Positions 1 through 9,142 of a stretch of 37,536 nt of DNA are shown piece by piece. Position numbers and translations under genes: made by a program. The notes beneath the pieces were generated by a model that was not told where the DNA came from, ran no database searches, and was given only the letters and a program-made list of their open reading frames with translations. This stretch comes from Promethearchaeota archaeon. Lineage in GTDB: Archaea > Asgardarchaeota > Lokiarchaeia > Sigyniarchaeales > SOKP01. The stretch spans positions 1 through 37,536 of the forward strand of contig SHMU01000003.1 of assembly GCA_008080765.1 (NCBI GenBank). Direction: 5' to 3'. Within the stretch, counting starts at the first letter, position 1; each line of letters starts with the position of its first letter.

Positions 1-197
1 TATTATACAATTTGTTTAAACTATATTATTTATAGTTGATTACTTCCAAGATGTTGCTAATTTTTCTCTAAAATTATTAAAATATATCATAATGTTTTTA
101 TAAATGAATTAAGACTAATTATGTGATAACGCATAAATACGCATTTTTTTGATTATTAATTGATGGGTATACAAACAAAAGTTAGGGGTATAAACGA

Positions 198-875
198 ATG
201 GAAAAAAAAATTAAAAACCAACAGTTCAAGATAGACAATGAGATCTCCACAGAAATAAAAGAATATTTAGACAATTATCCTTTTTTAATAATAATTGGCA
301 AATATGACCACGTTCTAGGTCCAAAAGCGTTATTTTCCCCAATCACATTTGACAATGATCGATTTGTTAAAAATTTATTACGAGATGCCTTAAACACGAA
401 AAATAAATTTGTTATTTTGAATTATTATAATTTTTATTCTCAGATATGTAAAGTCGAAATAAAAGATTTAGAAGCGAGAGGACAAAAACAATTATACGCT
501 ATCATTTTATTAAGACATAGTTCTCTGCCATTAATCCCTATTTTACATTTTAAACGTATGGAGATGATTTTCCGAAAAATTGGAGAAAATACCATCTTGG
601 CAGACGATCCTGAGGTATTTAATTCTTACTTTAAGGCTATTCAAAAGATATATATCGATAGGGCTGAAATGACTCCTTTGGAGGCTTTCCAACTTAAAAT
701 ACGGAGCGGTATCAATACAATTCAAGGCTTTTGCGAGTTAATCTATGAAGAAAAAAAAGAAGCGGGTACTATTGCAGAAAATACCGTACTTAATTATATT
801 CAGTTAATGCTTGATTCATGCGATGATATTATCAAAGCATTAGAAACAGATCTGAATAAATCCTTACAAGGATAA
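198..875 (+). CDS. Longin-like domain protein with a degenerate histidine-kinase DHp-like tail
   Basis: 225 aa, soluble, ATG start. Residues about 27-130 look like a longin/roadblock-type alpha-beta domain: a hydrophobic strand, then YDHVLGPKA (36-44), the same D-x3-GP pattern as the N-terminus of the Rag-like GTPase at 9143. Residues about 162-220 read like the two-helix DHp hairpin of the kinases downstream: RSGINTIQGF (169-178) lines up with RTPLNAIIGF, and the second helix LNYIQLMLDSCDDII matches the DHp second helix. The residue at the phospho-His position is Leu166, so it cannot accept phosphate in the usual way, and no ATPase domain follows. It lies 199 bp upstream of a large sensor kinase on the same strand. 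It may dock onto or titrate a kinase or receiver, but that is inference. The longin call is by pattern only; the DHp resemblance is stronger. Confidence 0.6.
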   Translation: MEKKIKNQQFKIDNEISTEIKEYLDNYPFLIIIGKYDHVLGPKALFSPITFDNDRFVKNLLRDALNTKNKFVILNYYNFYSQICKVEIKDLEARGQKQLYAIILLRHSSLPLIPILHFKRMEMIFRKIGENTILADDPEVFNSYFKAIQKIYIDRAEMTPLEAFQLKIRSGINTIQGFCELIYEEKKEAGTIAENTVLNYIQLMLDSCDDIIKALETDLNKSLQG

Positions 876-1039
876 TGATAAATTAGAAAATAAGAGTTAA
901 TAAAACCTAGAGAGATTAATGTGGTTTATGAGTAAAAAGTATGAAAATGATTTTTTTAAGTCAAAAGAACGAATCCCTTTAAAATCGCTTATACTATATC
1001 TCTACATTATCTCTGTAAGATTAAAAGAATATAGCATGG

Positions 1040-1060
1040 ATCTCACTTTAGTAATGAGAT
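1040..1060 (+). promoter_or_regulatory. Small hairpin just before a ribosome binding site
   Basis: ATCTCA (1040-1045) and TGAGAT (1055-1060) form a perfect 6-bp stem with a 9-nt loop. It ends 5 nt before the AGGTGA Shine-Dalgarno (1065-1070) of the GTG-started sensor kinase. It could modulate translation of that gene. There is no U-tract, so it does not look like a terminator. Chance occurrence is possible. Confidence 0.25.
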
Positions 1061-1074
1061 AAAAAGGTGAAAAT

Positions 1075-4000
1075 GTGTCAGCCAACGATTTGAAATACAA
1101 AAATATTTTTGAGGAAATGGAACAAGCAGTTTATATTACTGATCCAAACAATTATAATATTCTTTATCTAAATAAAACGTTACAAGACTTATTTCCTGGA
1201 GATAATATAGGAAAAAAATGTTATAAAATTTTCCAAGGTTTTGACGAGCCATGTCCCTTCTGCACAAATGATAAATTATTTGGGAAAAATCCAATCTCCC
1301 CCTATATCTGGGATTTTTACAATAAAAAGATAGATAGATGGTTCCATATTACGGATCAAGTGATTTTTTGGAAGGGAAGAAAAGTAAGATTTGAAATGGC
1401 AGAAGATATCACGGAAAAAAAGAAACTACAAGAAAAAGTCAAAGAATCTCAGCAACAATTGAATTCTATTCTTTCAAGCATCAAGGATACGGTTTTTGTA
1501 ATATCTCCGAATCATGAAATACTTTATAATAATGAAACGGCTCATGATCTATTTGGAGAAGAATTAGTGGGAAGATATTGCTATAATATCATTAAAGGGA
1601 ATAAAAAATCTTGCGAGAAGTGTCCTATGGAGCATATATTTGGGGGAGAATCATGTCAAGTGAGGGTTGGAAAATCTATAAAAACCCCTAAAAGTAAAGA
1701 TCCAAAATATTTTGATGTAATGTTTACTCCCATCAAAGATTATGATGGAAAGTTTGCCATCATAGAAGTATTAAGAGATAATACCGAAAATAGAAAATTA
1801 AGCGCCGATCTACAAAAATCAATAGGGAATTATCAACATCTTTCCCAAGAATTAGAAGACATACTCGATGCCATTCCGGGATTGGTATTTTACAAGGATA
1901 AAAATAATAGATTTATACAAGTCAACAAATATATAGCAGACGCACATCATATTACTAAGGAACAGTTAATAGGGAAAAGTTTGTTTGAATTATATCCCAG
2001 AAAGGAGGCACAAAAATACTGGGAAGATGATCTACGAGTAATAGAGAGTGGAAAAGCCCGTCTAAACATTGAGGAGAGATGGCAAACTGAAGAGGGGACA
2101 AAGTGGATTAATACTAGCAAAATTCCATATCTAGATGAAGAGGGTAATGTAAAAGGAATAATTGGAGTATCCATGGATATAACAGATAAAAAAAAATATG
2201 AACTTGAACTCAAAAAGCATAGAGATCATCTCGATTATTTGGTAAAGGAACGAATCAAGGAGCTTAATTGCTTATATTCCACCATGGAATTGATCGAAAT
2301 CCATCATTTTGATATCGATACTCTTCTCTCTGAGATTGTGAAAATACTGCCTGAGGCTTTGCAATTCCCATCTATTGCTTGTGCAATGATAAAATGTGAA
2401 AATCATACATATGAAACCAAAAATTTTCAAAAAACGCAATGGTGTCTCACAAATGATATTAAAATAAAGAATTATGTTGTAGGAAAGATATATGTATGCT
2501 ATTTAGAGCTTTTAGACGAACATAAATATGAATATCATGATGATCCTTTTTTAGAGGAAGAAAAAAATTTGTTGAGAAGTATTGCACATCAAATATCCCG
2601 TGCTCTCACGAGAAGAAAGTCTCAATTAACTATAGAAAAGACACAAAAAAAGTTTAGAAATACATTTGAACAGGCTGCTGTAGGAATTGCTCATATATCT
2701 CCCAAAGGAAAAATCCTAGATCTCAATCAAAGATTTTGTGATATCATAGGATATACAAAAGAAGAAATGCTCTCTAAATCATTGGAAGATATAACACATA
2801 AAGAGGATTTAGAAGAGGATACTCATTCTGTATCACTGATGTTGAATGGAGAAATTAATACATATTCCATGGAAAAAAGATACATTCATAAAAGAGGTTC
2901 AATAGTGTGGGTGAATTTGACGATTTCTTTGGTCAAAAATACAGACGGTCAGCCCGAATACTTTATTACTGTAATAGAAGATATCACCAAAAAAAAGAAA
3001 ATGGAAGAACAGATTAAAAAAAATGAAATATTATATCGTACTATTGCCGAAAATTTACCGAATGGAATATTACACATTATTGATAGTGAATTTAATTATA
3101 TCTATAATGCTGGAAAAGAACTTGAAACATTAGGATTAACTAATGAGATGCTAGTAGGAAAGAATATAAAAGATATTTTAGATCCTAAAGCTGCTCAATT
3201 TGTAGCTTCAAAATATAGGGAATGCTTGAAAATGAACGAAATTGTATCATTTGAAGGTGATTTTGGAGGTCGTTCTTTTATGGTTAATGCAATTCCTTTG
3301 GCAGACAAATTAAATAAGATTCACCAATTATTGGTGCTTTCAGTGGATATAACAGAACGAAAAAAGTTAGAAAAAAAATTACAACTCTTAGTTAATGATT
3401 TACAACGTTCCAATAAGGAATTGGAACAATTTGCCTATGTTGCTTCGCATGATCTACAAGAACCATTACGAATGGTGGCAAGCTTTACCCAATTGCTACA
3501 AAAAAGATATTCCGATAAATTAGACACCGATGCGAATGAGTTTATTGAATTTGCAGTGGATGGGGCAAGACGTATGCAAGCATTGATAAATGATTTATTA
3601 ATTTTATCAAGAGTGGGCACAAGAGGAAAGCCCTTCAGGAAAACAGATATGAATATTATTCTCAATCATGTAAAATCAAATTTGTATAACTTAATTAAAA
3701 AATCTAAAACGAACATTAATAGCGGTCCGTTACCGGTAATTATTGCTGATGAAAATCAAATGATCCAATTGCTACAAAACCTTATTTCAAACGCAATAAA
3801 ATTTAAACGAGATGAGCCCCCACAAATATATCTTCATGGAGAGACTTTGGATGATAAATGGGTATTTTCCGTCAAAGATAACGGAATTGGAATTGATCCT
3901 AAATACTTTGAGAAAATCTTTATTATTTTTCAACGTCTTCATAAAAAGGACGATTATGGAGGAACTGGCATCGGATTAGCCTTGTGCAAAAAAATAGTCC

Positions 4001-4098
4001 AAAGACACCACGGCAAAATTTGGGTTGAATCCAAAAAAGATGAGGGTTCAATATTTTATTTTAGTATTCCAAAAAACGAAAAAAATATAAATAAATAG
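1075..4098 (+). CDS. Multi-PAS sensor histidine kinase with two Cys-cluster PAS domains
   Basis: 1007 aa, cytosolic. GTG start set by AGGTGA at 1065-1070. Domains in order: PAS1 (about 8-118), PAS2 (126-240), PAS3 (262-378), a GAF-like region (398-512), PAS4 (525-645), PAS5 (652-765), HisKA (780-850) and HATPase (885-1000). The phospho-His is H792 in [10 protein letters not shown]; the ATPase has an N-box ([10 protein letters not shown]), G1 (DNGIGID) and G2 (GGTGIGLAL). PAS1 and PAS2 each hold cysteines spaced C-x10-C-x2-C (49/60/63 and 169/180/183), suggesting a bound metal, cluster or redox switch. There are no membrane segments, so it should sense an internal signal. The HDLQEPLR-type kinase followed 8 nt later by a lone receiver is the classic arrangement of a cognate pair. 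The signal is unknown. Confidence 0.93.
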   Translation: MSANDLKYKNIFEEMEQAVYITDPNNYNILYLNKTLQDLFPGDNIGKKCYKIFQGFDEPCPFCTNDKLFGKNPISPYIWDFYNKKIDRWFHITDQVIFWKGRKVRFEMAEDITEKKKLQEKVKESQQQLNSILSSIKDTVFVISPNHEILYNNETAHDLFGEELVGRYCYNIIKGNKKSCEKCPMEHIFGGESCQVRVGKSIKTPKSKDPKYFDVMFTPIKDYDGKFAIIEVLRDNTENRKLSADLQKSIGNYQHLSQELEDILDAIPGLVFYKDKNNRFIQVNKYIADAHHITKEQLIGKSLFELYPRKEAQKYWEDDLRVIESGKARLNIEERWQTEEGTKWINTSKIPYLDEEGNVKGIIGVSMDITDKKKYELELKKHRDHLDYLVKERIKELNCLYSTMELIEIHHFDIDTLLSEIVKILPEALQFPSIACAMIKCENHTYETKNFQKTQWCLTNDIKIKNYVVGKIYVCYLELLDEHKYEYHDDPFLEEEKNLLRSIAHQISRALTRRKSQLTIEKTQKKFRNTFEQAAVGIAHISPKGKILDLNQRFCDIIGYTKEEMLSKSLEDITHKEDLEEDTHSVSLMLNGEINTYSMEKRYIHKRGSIVWVNLTISLVKNTDGQPEYFITVIEDITKKKKMEEQIKKNEILYRTIAENLPNGILHIIDSEFNYIYNAGKELETLGLTNEMLVGKNIKDILDPKAAQFVASKYRECLKMNEIVSFEGDFGGRSFMVNAIPLADKLNKIHQLLVLSVDITERKKLEKKLQLLVNDLQRSNKELEQFAYVASHDLQEPLRMVASFTQLLQKRYSDKLDTDANEFIEFAVDGARRMQALINDLLILSRVGTRGKPFRKTDMNIILNHVKSNLYNLIKKSKTNINSGPLPVIIADENQMIQLLQNLISNAIKFKRDEPPQIYLHGETLDDKWVFSVKDNGIGIDPKYFEKIFIIFQRLHKKDDYGGTGIGLALCKKIVQRHHGKIWVESKKDEGSIFYFSIPKNEKNINK

Positions 4099-4106
4099 GG
4101 AAAAAT

Positions 4107-4565
4107 ATGGACTCAAAGCAAATAAGACCTGTAGAAATATTATTAGTAGAAGATAATCCCGGCGATGTGAGATTAACGAAAGAAGCTCTTAAAGAAAGCA
4201 AAATAATTAACAATTTACATACTGTTTATGACGGAGTGGAAGCGATGAATTATCTGCTAAAAAAAGGGGAGTATGCAATTAGAATAAAACCAGATTTGAT
4301 CCTTTTAGACCTCAATTTACCCAAAAAGGATGGGCGAGAAGTTTTGGCAGAAATAAAGCAAGAAAATAATCTGAGACGAATCCCGGTGGTTATATTAACT
4401 ACATCCGAAGCAGAGGAGGATATTATGAAAACCTATAATCTGCATGCGAATTGTTACATTACCAAACCCGTAGATATGGATCAATTCATCAAAGTCGTAA
4501 AATCTATAGGAGACTTTTGGTTTAGTATTGTAAGATTACCGCCAAATGGTCATATAGGAAAATGA
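4107..4565 (+). CDS. Single-domain response regulator (Rcp1-like receiver)
   Basis: 152 aa, one receiver domain with no output domain. Key residues are all present: acidic pair E15/D16 in [13 protein letters not shown], phospho-acceptor D68 in [14 protein letters not shown]98 and K120 in ITKP. The VEDNPGD opening and the long loop before D68 are typical of Rcp1-type regulators that partner HDLQEP kinases. It starts 8 nt after the 1007-aa kinase with a weak GGGA ribosome site, so it is almost certainly co-transcribed and its partner. With no DNA-binding domain it must signal by protein contact or act as a phosphate relay or sink. Family call is firm; its target is unknown. Confidence 0.92.
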   Translation: MDSKQIRPVEILLVEDNPGDVRLTKEALKESKIINNLHTVYDGVEAMNYLLKKGEYAIRIKPDLILLDLNLPKKDGREVLAEIKQENNLRRIPVVILTTSEAEEDIMKTYNLHANCYITKPVDMDQFIKVVKSIGDFWFSIVRLPPNGHIGK

Positions 4566-4622
4566 ATATAGGCCTTTATTTAGGTATGAAATGAAAAGAT
4601 TATAATTGGGGGATGGAATAAG

Positions 4623-6842
4623 ATTTATATTAACATATTATTAATAGAAGATAATCCCGGCGATACCCGACTCATTGAAGAAATGCTAAAAGGAGTGGAC
4701 AAGTTTCAATTTAAATTAACAAACGTCCAAGAATTATCACAAGCAATCAATGAATTAAAACAAACCAAATTTGATATTATCCTTCTTGATTTAGGATTAC
4801 CAGACAGTTCAGGATTTCAAACGCTTATTAATACGAGGCGAGTTGCTCAAAATATTCCCATCATTGTCCTCACGGGCTTGAAAGACGAGGATCTAGCAAG
4901 AAAAGCAGTTCAAGTAGGAGCACAAGATTATCTCGTAAAGGGTCAAGTGGATTCAGAGCCGTTGATTCGATCGATATTTCACGCTATAGATAGGAATGAC
5001 ATGATAAGAACGATTAGATCCTTAGCAGATGATTTATCCAAAAAAGAAAAAAAACTAAGAGACATAATTCAAATTTCTCCTATCGCAATTATCATAACTG
5101 ACACGAATGGTATTATACAATTTTGTAACCCTGAAACAAAAAAACTTTTCAAAGGAATGGAAAAGACGCTAATGGGAAGAAGATTTAAGACTCTGGTGGA
5201 CAATGAAAGAACATCACATCACGTTTCAATTAGAATGAATGAAGATGAAATTAAATATGCCGAAATTGAAACTGTAGATTTCACCTGGGAAATGAAAGAT
5301 GCTAAGCTAATAACTTTAAGAGATATAACAAGAGATATTGAATATAAAAAATTATTGGAAGAGTCGGAGCATAAATATCGACATTTATTTAATAAATTTC
5401 CCTTTCCCATGGTTGTGTTAAACAAAAATGGATTGATTTTGGATTGTACCAGCAATTTTACTACCTTAACTGGAATTAAGAAGCAAAAAATTGTAAATCA
5501 TTCGTATAAAGAGACATTTTTGAAGCCTATTGAACAACTTCAACTCTTTTCAGAAATATATGATCTAGATTCTATACAAGAATTACCCGACTTTTTTGAA
5601 TTATGTCTTAATACCTCGAATCGGCATAAAATGTGGTTGGAGTTAAAGTTTTATACTTCTACTCTTAATAATGAACTGTTATTACATGTTATATGCCGTG
5701 ATATCACTAAAATACGAGCTTCTGAAGAGGAAATGATAAGGCTGGAAAAGAACTTGCATGAAATGAACTCTTTAATTGAATATGCTCCTTTAGCAATAAT
5801 TTTCATTTCTCCAAATGCACAAATATTACGGACAAATTGGGCCGCTCAAGAATTATTGCAATATAATGAAGAGGATCTTCTTAATTCCAATATTTTAGAT
5901 TTTATTTCTAAAAGTCATGCACAGAAAATAGAAGGATATTATAAAGGGGATATTTACAACTTAAAGAAGCAAAATAAAATTGAAACGACACTAATTAGAA
6001 AAGATAAAAGATTAATTGAGGTTGAAATTACCTCAACTATTTTAAAAATAGGAAAAAATATTATTATCCAATCCTTTATTTCTGATATCACCTCCAGAAA
6101 ACAAAACGAGCGAAATCGAGAACTTTTATTAGATCAATTACACAAATCCTTGGAGTTTAAAGATCGCTTTTTAGCGGAGACTTCCCATGATTTGAGAACC
6201 CCCCTAAATGCAATCATAGGATTTTCTTCTATCCTCTTAGAAAAATCTTATGGAGACTTAAATGCAACGCAATTTGATTTTCTAAATGATATTTTATCTG
6301 CAGCTGAACATCTGGATGATTTAATAACATCGATGCTTGATTTTTCTAAAATGCAGATTGGCAAATTAAATTTAAAAAAGAATTATTTTTCTCTCTGTGA
6401 ATTATTAATTAATTTACAATCAATATTCAAACCAAAATATGAAAATAAGGGATTACTATTCATAATAGAAAATATAGATGAAGATTTATCAATTTATGCC
6501 GATAGATTAAGATTCAAACAAATTCTTTATAATTTAATTGATAATGCTATTAAGTTTACTCAAAAAGGAAAAATCCTATTCCGCTGTTTAACAAGGAGTG
6601 ATCACTGGGAATTTCAATTGAAAGATACGGGGATAGGAATAAAAAAGGAAGATTATGATTTGGTCTTTAGAGAATTTGGAAGAATTGAAAACGATGTTAC
6701 GACAGATATTTCAGGGTCTGGAATCGGTTTAGCATTAACAAAACGATTGATACAACTGCATGAGGGAGCTATTTGGTTTGAAAGTGAAGAAGATAAAGGT
6801 ACTACATTTTTCTTTACAATTCCAATGGATCAAGATGCTTAG
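4623..6842 (+). CDS. Hybrid REC-PAS-PAS-PAS histidine kinase with no normal start codon
   Basis: The first ATG is at 4683 (719 aa from there), but the same frame upstream reads INILLIEDNPGDTRLIEE, the conserved first strand and acidic pair of a receiver, so the true start is upstream. No ATG, GTG or TTG exists between the in-frame stop at 4587 and 4683. An ATT at 4623, 9 nt after GGGGGA (4608-4613), is the best candidate. Alternatively the G at 4616 is an extra base: without it ATG-AAT-AAG opens the frame. From ATG 4683: receiver (D36 in LLDLGLP), PAS1 (about 112-215), PAS2 (225-345), PAS3 (360-470), HisKA with H502 in TSHDLRTPLN and HATPase with DTGIGIK and GSGIGLAL. Cytosolic. N-terminal receiver kinases often act late in a relay, so the upstream kinase or receiver may feed it (inference). 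Confidence 0.88.
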   Translation: MYINILLIEDNPGDTRLIEEMLKGVDKFQFKLTNVQELSQAINELKQTKFDIILLDLGLPDSSGFQTLINTRRVAQNIPIIVLTGLKDEDLARKAVQVGAQDYLVKGQVDSEPLIRSIFHAIDRNDMIRTIRSLADDLSKKEKKLRDIIQISPIAIIITDTNGIIQFCNPETKKLFKGMEKTLMGRRFKTLVDNERTSHHVSIRMNEDEIKYAEIETVDFTWEMKDAKLITLRDITRDIEYKKLLEESEHKYRHLFNKFPFPMVVLNKNGLILDCTSNFTTLTGIKKQKIVNHSYKETFLKPIEQLQLFSEIYDLDSIQELPDFFELCLNTSNRHKMWLELKFYTSTLNNELLLHVICRDITKIRASEEEMIRLEKNLHEMNSLIEYAPLAIIFISPNAQILRTNWAAQELLQYNEEDLLNSNILDFISKSHAQKIEGYYKGDIYNLKKQNKIETTLIRKDKRLIEVEITSTILKIGKNIIIQSFISDITSRKQNERNRELLLDQLHKSLEFKDRFLAETSHDLRTPLNAIIGFSSILLEKSYGDLNATQFDFLNDILSAAEHLDDLITSMLDFSKMQIGKLNLKKNYFSLCELLINLQSIFKPKYENKGLLFIIENIDEDLSIYADRLRFKQILYNLIDNAIKFTQKGKILFRCLTRSDHWEFQLKDTGIGIKKEDYDLVFREFGRIENDVTTDISGSGIGLALTKRLIQLHEGAIWFESEEDKGTTFFFTIPMDQDA

Positions 6843-6897
6843 AGGTATTATTTAATTGACATGTATAAAAAGAAAGATATAAAGAGAGTGTATTGAA

Positions 6898-8508
6898 ATG
6901 AACACAGATATTCATAAAAAAGATTATGGGGACAAATTTATTACCATTTTAAAAAAGTCTTATACTAAATTACTCGAAAACATAGATGTAGGGTATTATG
7001 AAGTTGATTTGAAAGGAAATTTTCTTTATTGTAATGAAAAACTTAAAAAGATTTTAGGGTATGAAGATAAAGAACTTATTGGAGAGAATTTTTCAACTTT
7101 TTTAGCAGATACTTCGGTAGATCAAATATTTGAATTGTTTAAAAATTCATATGCACTAAAACAAGAGAAGCAAAATATCAAAATACAGATTAAAACCAGA
7201 CAAAATAAGAATTTATTAGTTGATTTTAGTCTTTATCTTTCAAATGGATTTAACGAAATCATTAATGGCTTTTTTGGGATTATAAAAGATAGAACATGGT
7301 ACTGGAACACAAAGGAAAAATTGAAGGTTTTTAAAGAGATGATAGATACTTCTCAAGACCACATGTATTTCAAAGATATAAAAGGACGATATCTTCTTCT
7401 TAACTCGAAAACGGCTCAATTTTTCGGACACCCGTATAAGGAGGTGATTGGAAAAAAAGAAGAAGATCTCCTTCCCAATCAAAAAGACGCACAGATTATA
7501 ATGAATGATGATCGTGAAGTATTTGAATATAAAATAACCAAGAAAAATTTATATAAATTGACCTTACATGACGGAAAAGAATATTGGTTGAAAGCCGTTA
7601 AAAAACCATTTTTTGATGCTGAAAATAATATTAGAGGCCTTATTGGCCTTAGAAAGGATATTAATGCTCTCAAACCTACAACAACTACTTTTAGAGAAAC
7701 CATTGAGAAGCGCATACAAGAAGAAGTCAAAGAAAGGACAAGTGAATTGGAAAAAATACTTACCACGCAAGAGAGATATAAAGAAGAGCTTATAAAAGCC
7801 TCAAGATTTAAATCAGAATTTCTTGCAACAATGTCTCATGAACTCCGCACACCTCTAAATCCCATAATTGGATTTACGGAATTGTTGTTAGAAGAAGGGA
7901 TTGGACACCTCAATGATGAACAAAAAGAATACTTAACCGATATTAAATTATCGGCGGAACATCAACATGAAATGATTAACAAAGTACTTGACATTACAAA
8001 AATAGAGTCAGGTAACTTAACATTAGACAGGCAGAATTTCTCGCTTAACAATATTATTGATCAAATTAAATCCACAATAAAACCAATGTATGTGGAAAAA
8101 GGGTTGAATTTTAGAATAAAAGGATTAAAGGATAATATGGAAATATATGCGGACCCTATTAGATTTAAAGAAATTCTCCTTAACTTACTTACTAATGCAA
8201 TAAAATATACGATTGAGGGGTTAATCTCTCTTAGCATTAAGGAAAAATATAATAATTGGGTATTTAAGGTACGAGATACGGGTATAGGAATCGCTCGCAA
8301 AGATTTTAAATTGATCTTTGAAGAATTTAAACGGGTAGATTCCACATATGTCAAATCTACTCCTGGAACTGGTCTAGGACTCTCCTTAACAAAAAGACTA
8401 ATAGAATTGCATCACGGAAAAATAGAATTCACCAGCGTATTAGGTATGGGTACTACTTTTATTGTATCTCTTCCCAAAAAGGAAGAACATGTTGATTTAG
8501 ACTTTTAA
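6898..8508 (+). CDS. PAS-PAS sensor histidine kinase
   Basis: 536 aa, cytosolic, ATG start behind GAGAGTG. PAS1 about 18-130, PAS2 about 146-262 (DHMYFKDIKGRYLLLN), a coiled linker rich in Glu and Lys (270-305), HisKA with H314 in MSHELRTPLNPIIGF, and HATPase with LNLLTNAIKY, DTGIGIA and GTGLGLSL. All catalytic boxes are intact. It follows the hybrid kinase by 55 nt on the same strand and its DHp and ATPase closely resemble that protein and the 601-aa kinase at 18291, so these look like recent paralogues. No receiver follows on this strand; a convergent single receiver lies 74 nt past its end. The ligand of the PAS domains cannot be told. Confidence 0.92.
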   Translation: MNTDIHKKDYGDKFITILKKSYTKLLENIDVGYYEVDLKGNFLYCNEKLKKILGYEDKELIGENFSTFLADTSVDQIFELFKNSYALKQEKQNIKIQIKTRQNKNLLVDFSLYLSNGFNEIINGFFGIIKDRTWYWNTKEKLKVFKEMIDTSQDHMYFKDIKGRYLLLNSKTAQFFGHPYKEVIGKKEEDLLPNQKDAQIIMNDDREVFEYKITKKNLYKLTLHDGKEYWLKAVKKPFFDAENNIRGLIGLRKDINALKPTTTTFRETIEKRIQEEVKERTSELEKILTTQERYKEELIKASRFKSEFLATMSHELRTPLNPIIGFTELLLEEGIGHLNDEQKEYLTDIKLSAEHQHEMINKVLDITKIESGNLTLDRQNFSLNNIIDQIKSTIKPMYVEKGLNFRIKGLKDNMEIYADPIRFKEILLNLLTNAIKYTIEGLISLSIKEKYNNWVFKVRDTGIGIARKDFKLIFEEFKRVDSTYVKSTPGTGLGLSLTKRLIELHHGKIEFTSVLGMGTTFIVSLPKKEEHVDLDF

Positions 8509-8582
8509 TTAATCGTATTTTGCTGGACATTAATCTCAAAGTCAGCTACCAAAATCATTAAAATGAATTATTTTATATATAA

Positions 8583-8948
8583 TTATAACATACTTTTGAC
8601 TAACTCTCTAAATTCTTGAACCTTGATTGGTTTAGGCACATATTCATTTATACCGACTTCTAAGATTCTCTCTTTATCCCCCTTCATTGCAAAGGATGTT
8701 ACGGCAATAATTGGAACATCTTTAAACTTATCTATTTTTCGTAATTCCTTGGCAATATCAATGCCAGAAATTTCGGGTAACTGAATATCTAAAATAATCA
8801 AATCGGGATCTCCTGATTTTATCAGTTCCAATCCTAAATCACCACGAGTTTCACTAAATATTTGAATATTTGGAATTAACTTTAAAATTGCTTTAAATAA
8901 CTTCATATTTTTTGTATTGTCTTCAATTATATACACATTTTTTATCAT
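8583..8948 (-). CDS. Single-domain response regulator (DivK/CheY-like)
   Basis: 121 aa, only a receiver domain. E9/D10 acidic pair in YIIEDNTKNM, phospho-acceptor D54 in LIILDIQLPEISG, T84 and K106 in VPKP. This is the DivK/Spo0F-like form that usually works in relays by protein contact. It is transcribed towards the 536-aa kinase and away from the Rag-like GTPase at 9143, sharing a 194-bp AT-rich divergent spacer with the latter. It may receive phosphate from any of the local HELRTP/HDLRTP kinases (inference). No output domain is present. Confidence 0.92.
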   Translation of the reverse strand: MIKNVYIIEDNTKNMKLFKAILKLIPNIQIFSETRGDLGLELIKSGDPDLIILDIQLPEISGIDIAKELRKIDKFKDVPIIAVTSFAMKGDKERILEVGINEYVPKPIKVQEFRELVKSML

Positions 8949-9142
8949 TGAGGTTTACTCCGGTACTGTAATTAGTATTTTTATTATGATTTTTCTGATT
9001 AATCAAAATTCATATAGTAAATAAAATTTAAATCTGATACATAATAAATAACAGATTTATTATTTAAAGAAATAGGTTTAAATTAATGCGGTTTATAATA
9101 TTTTTAAAGGATTAAGATTATTACCTCAAAAAATCAAGAACG

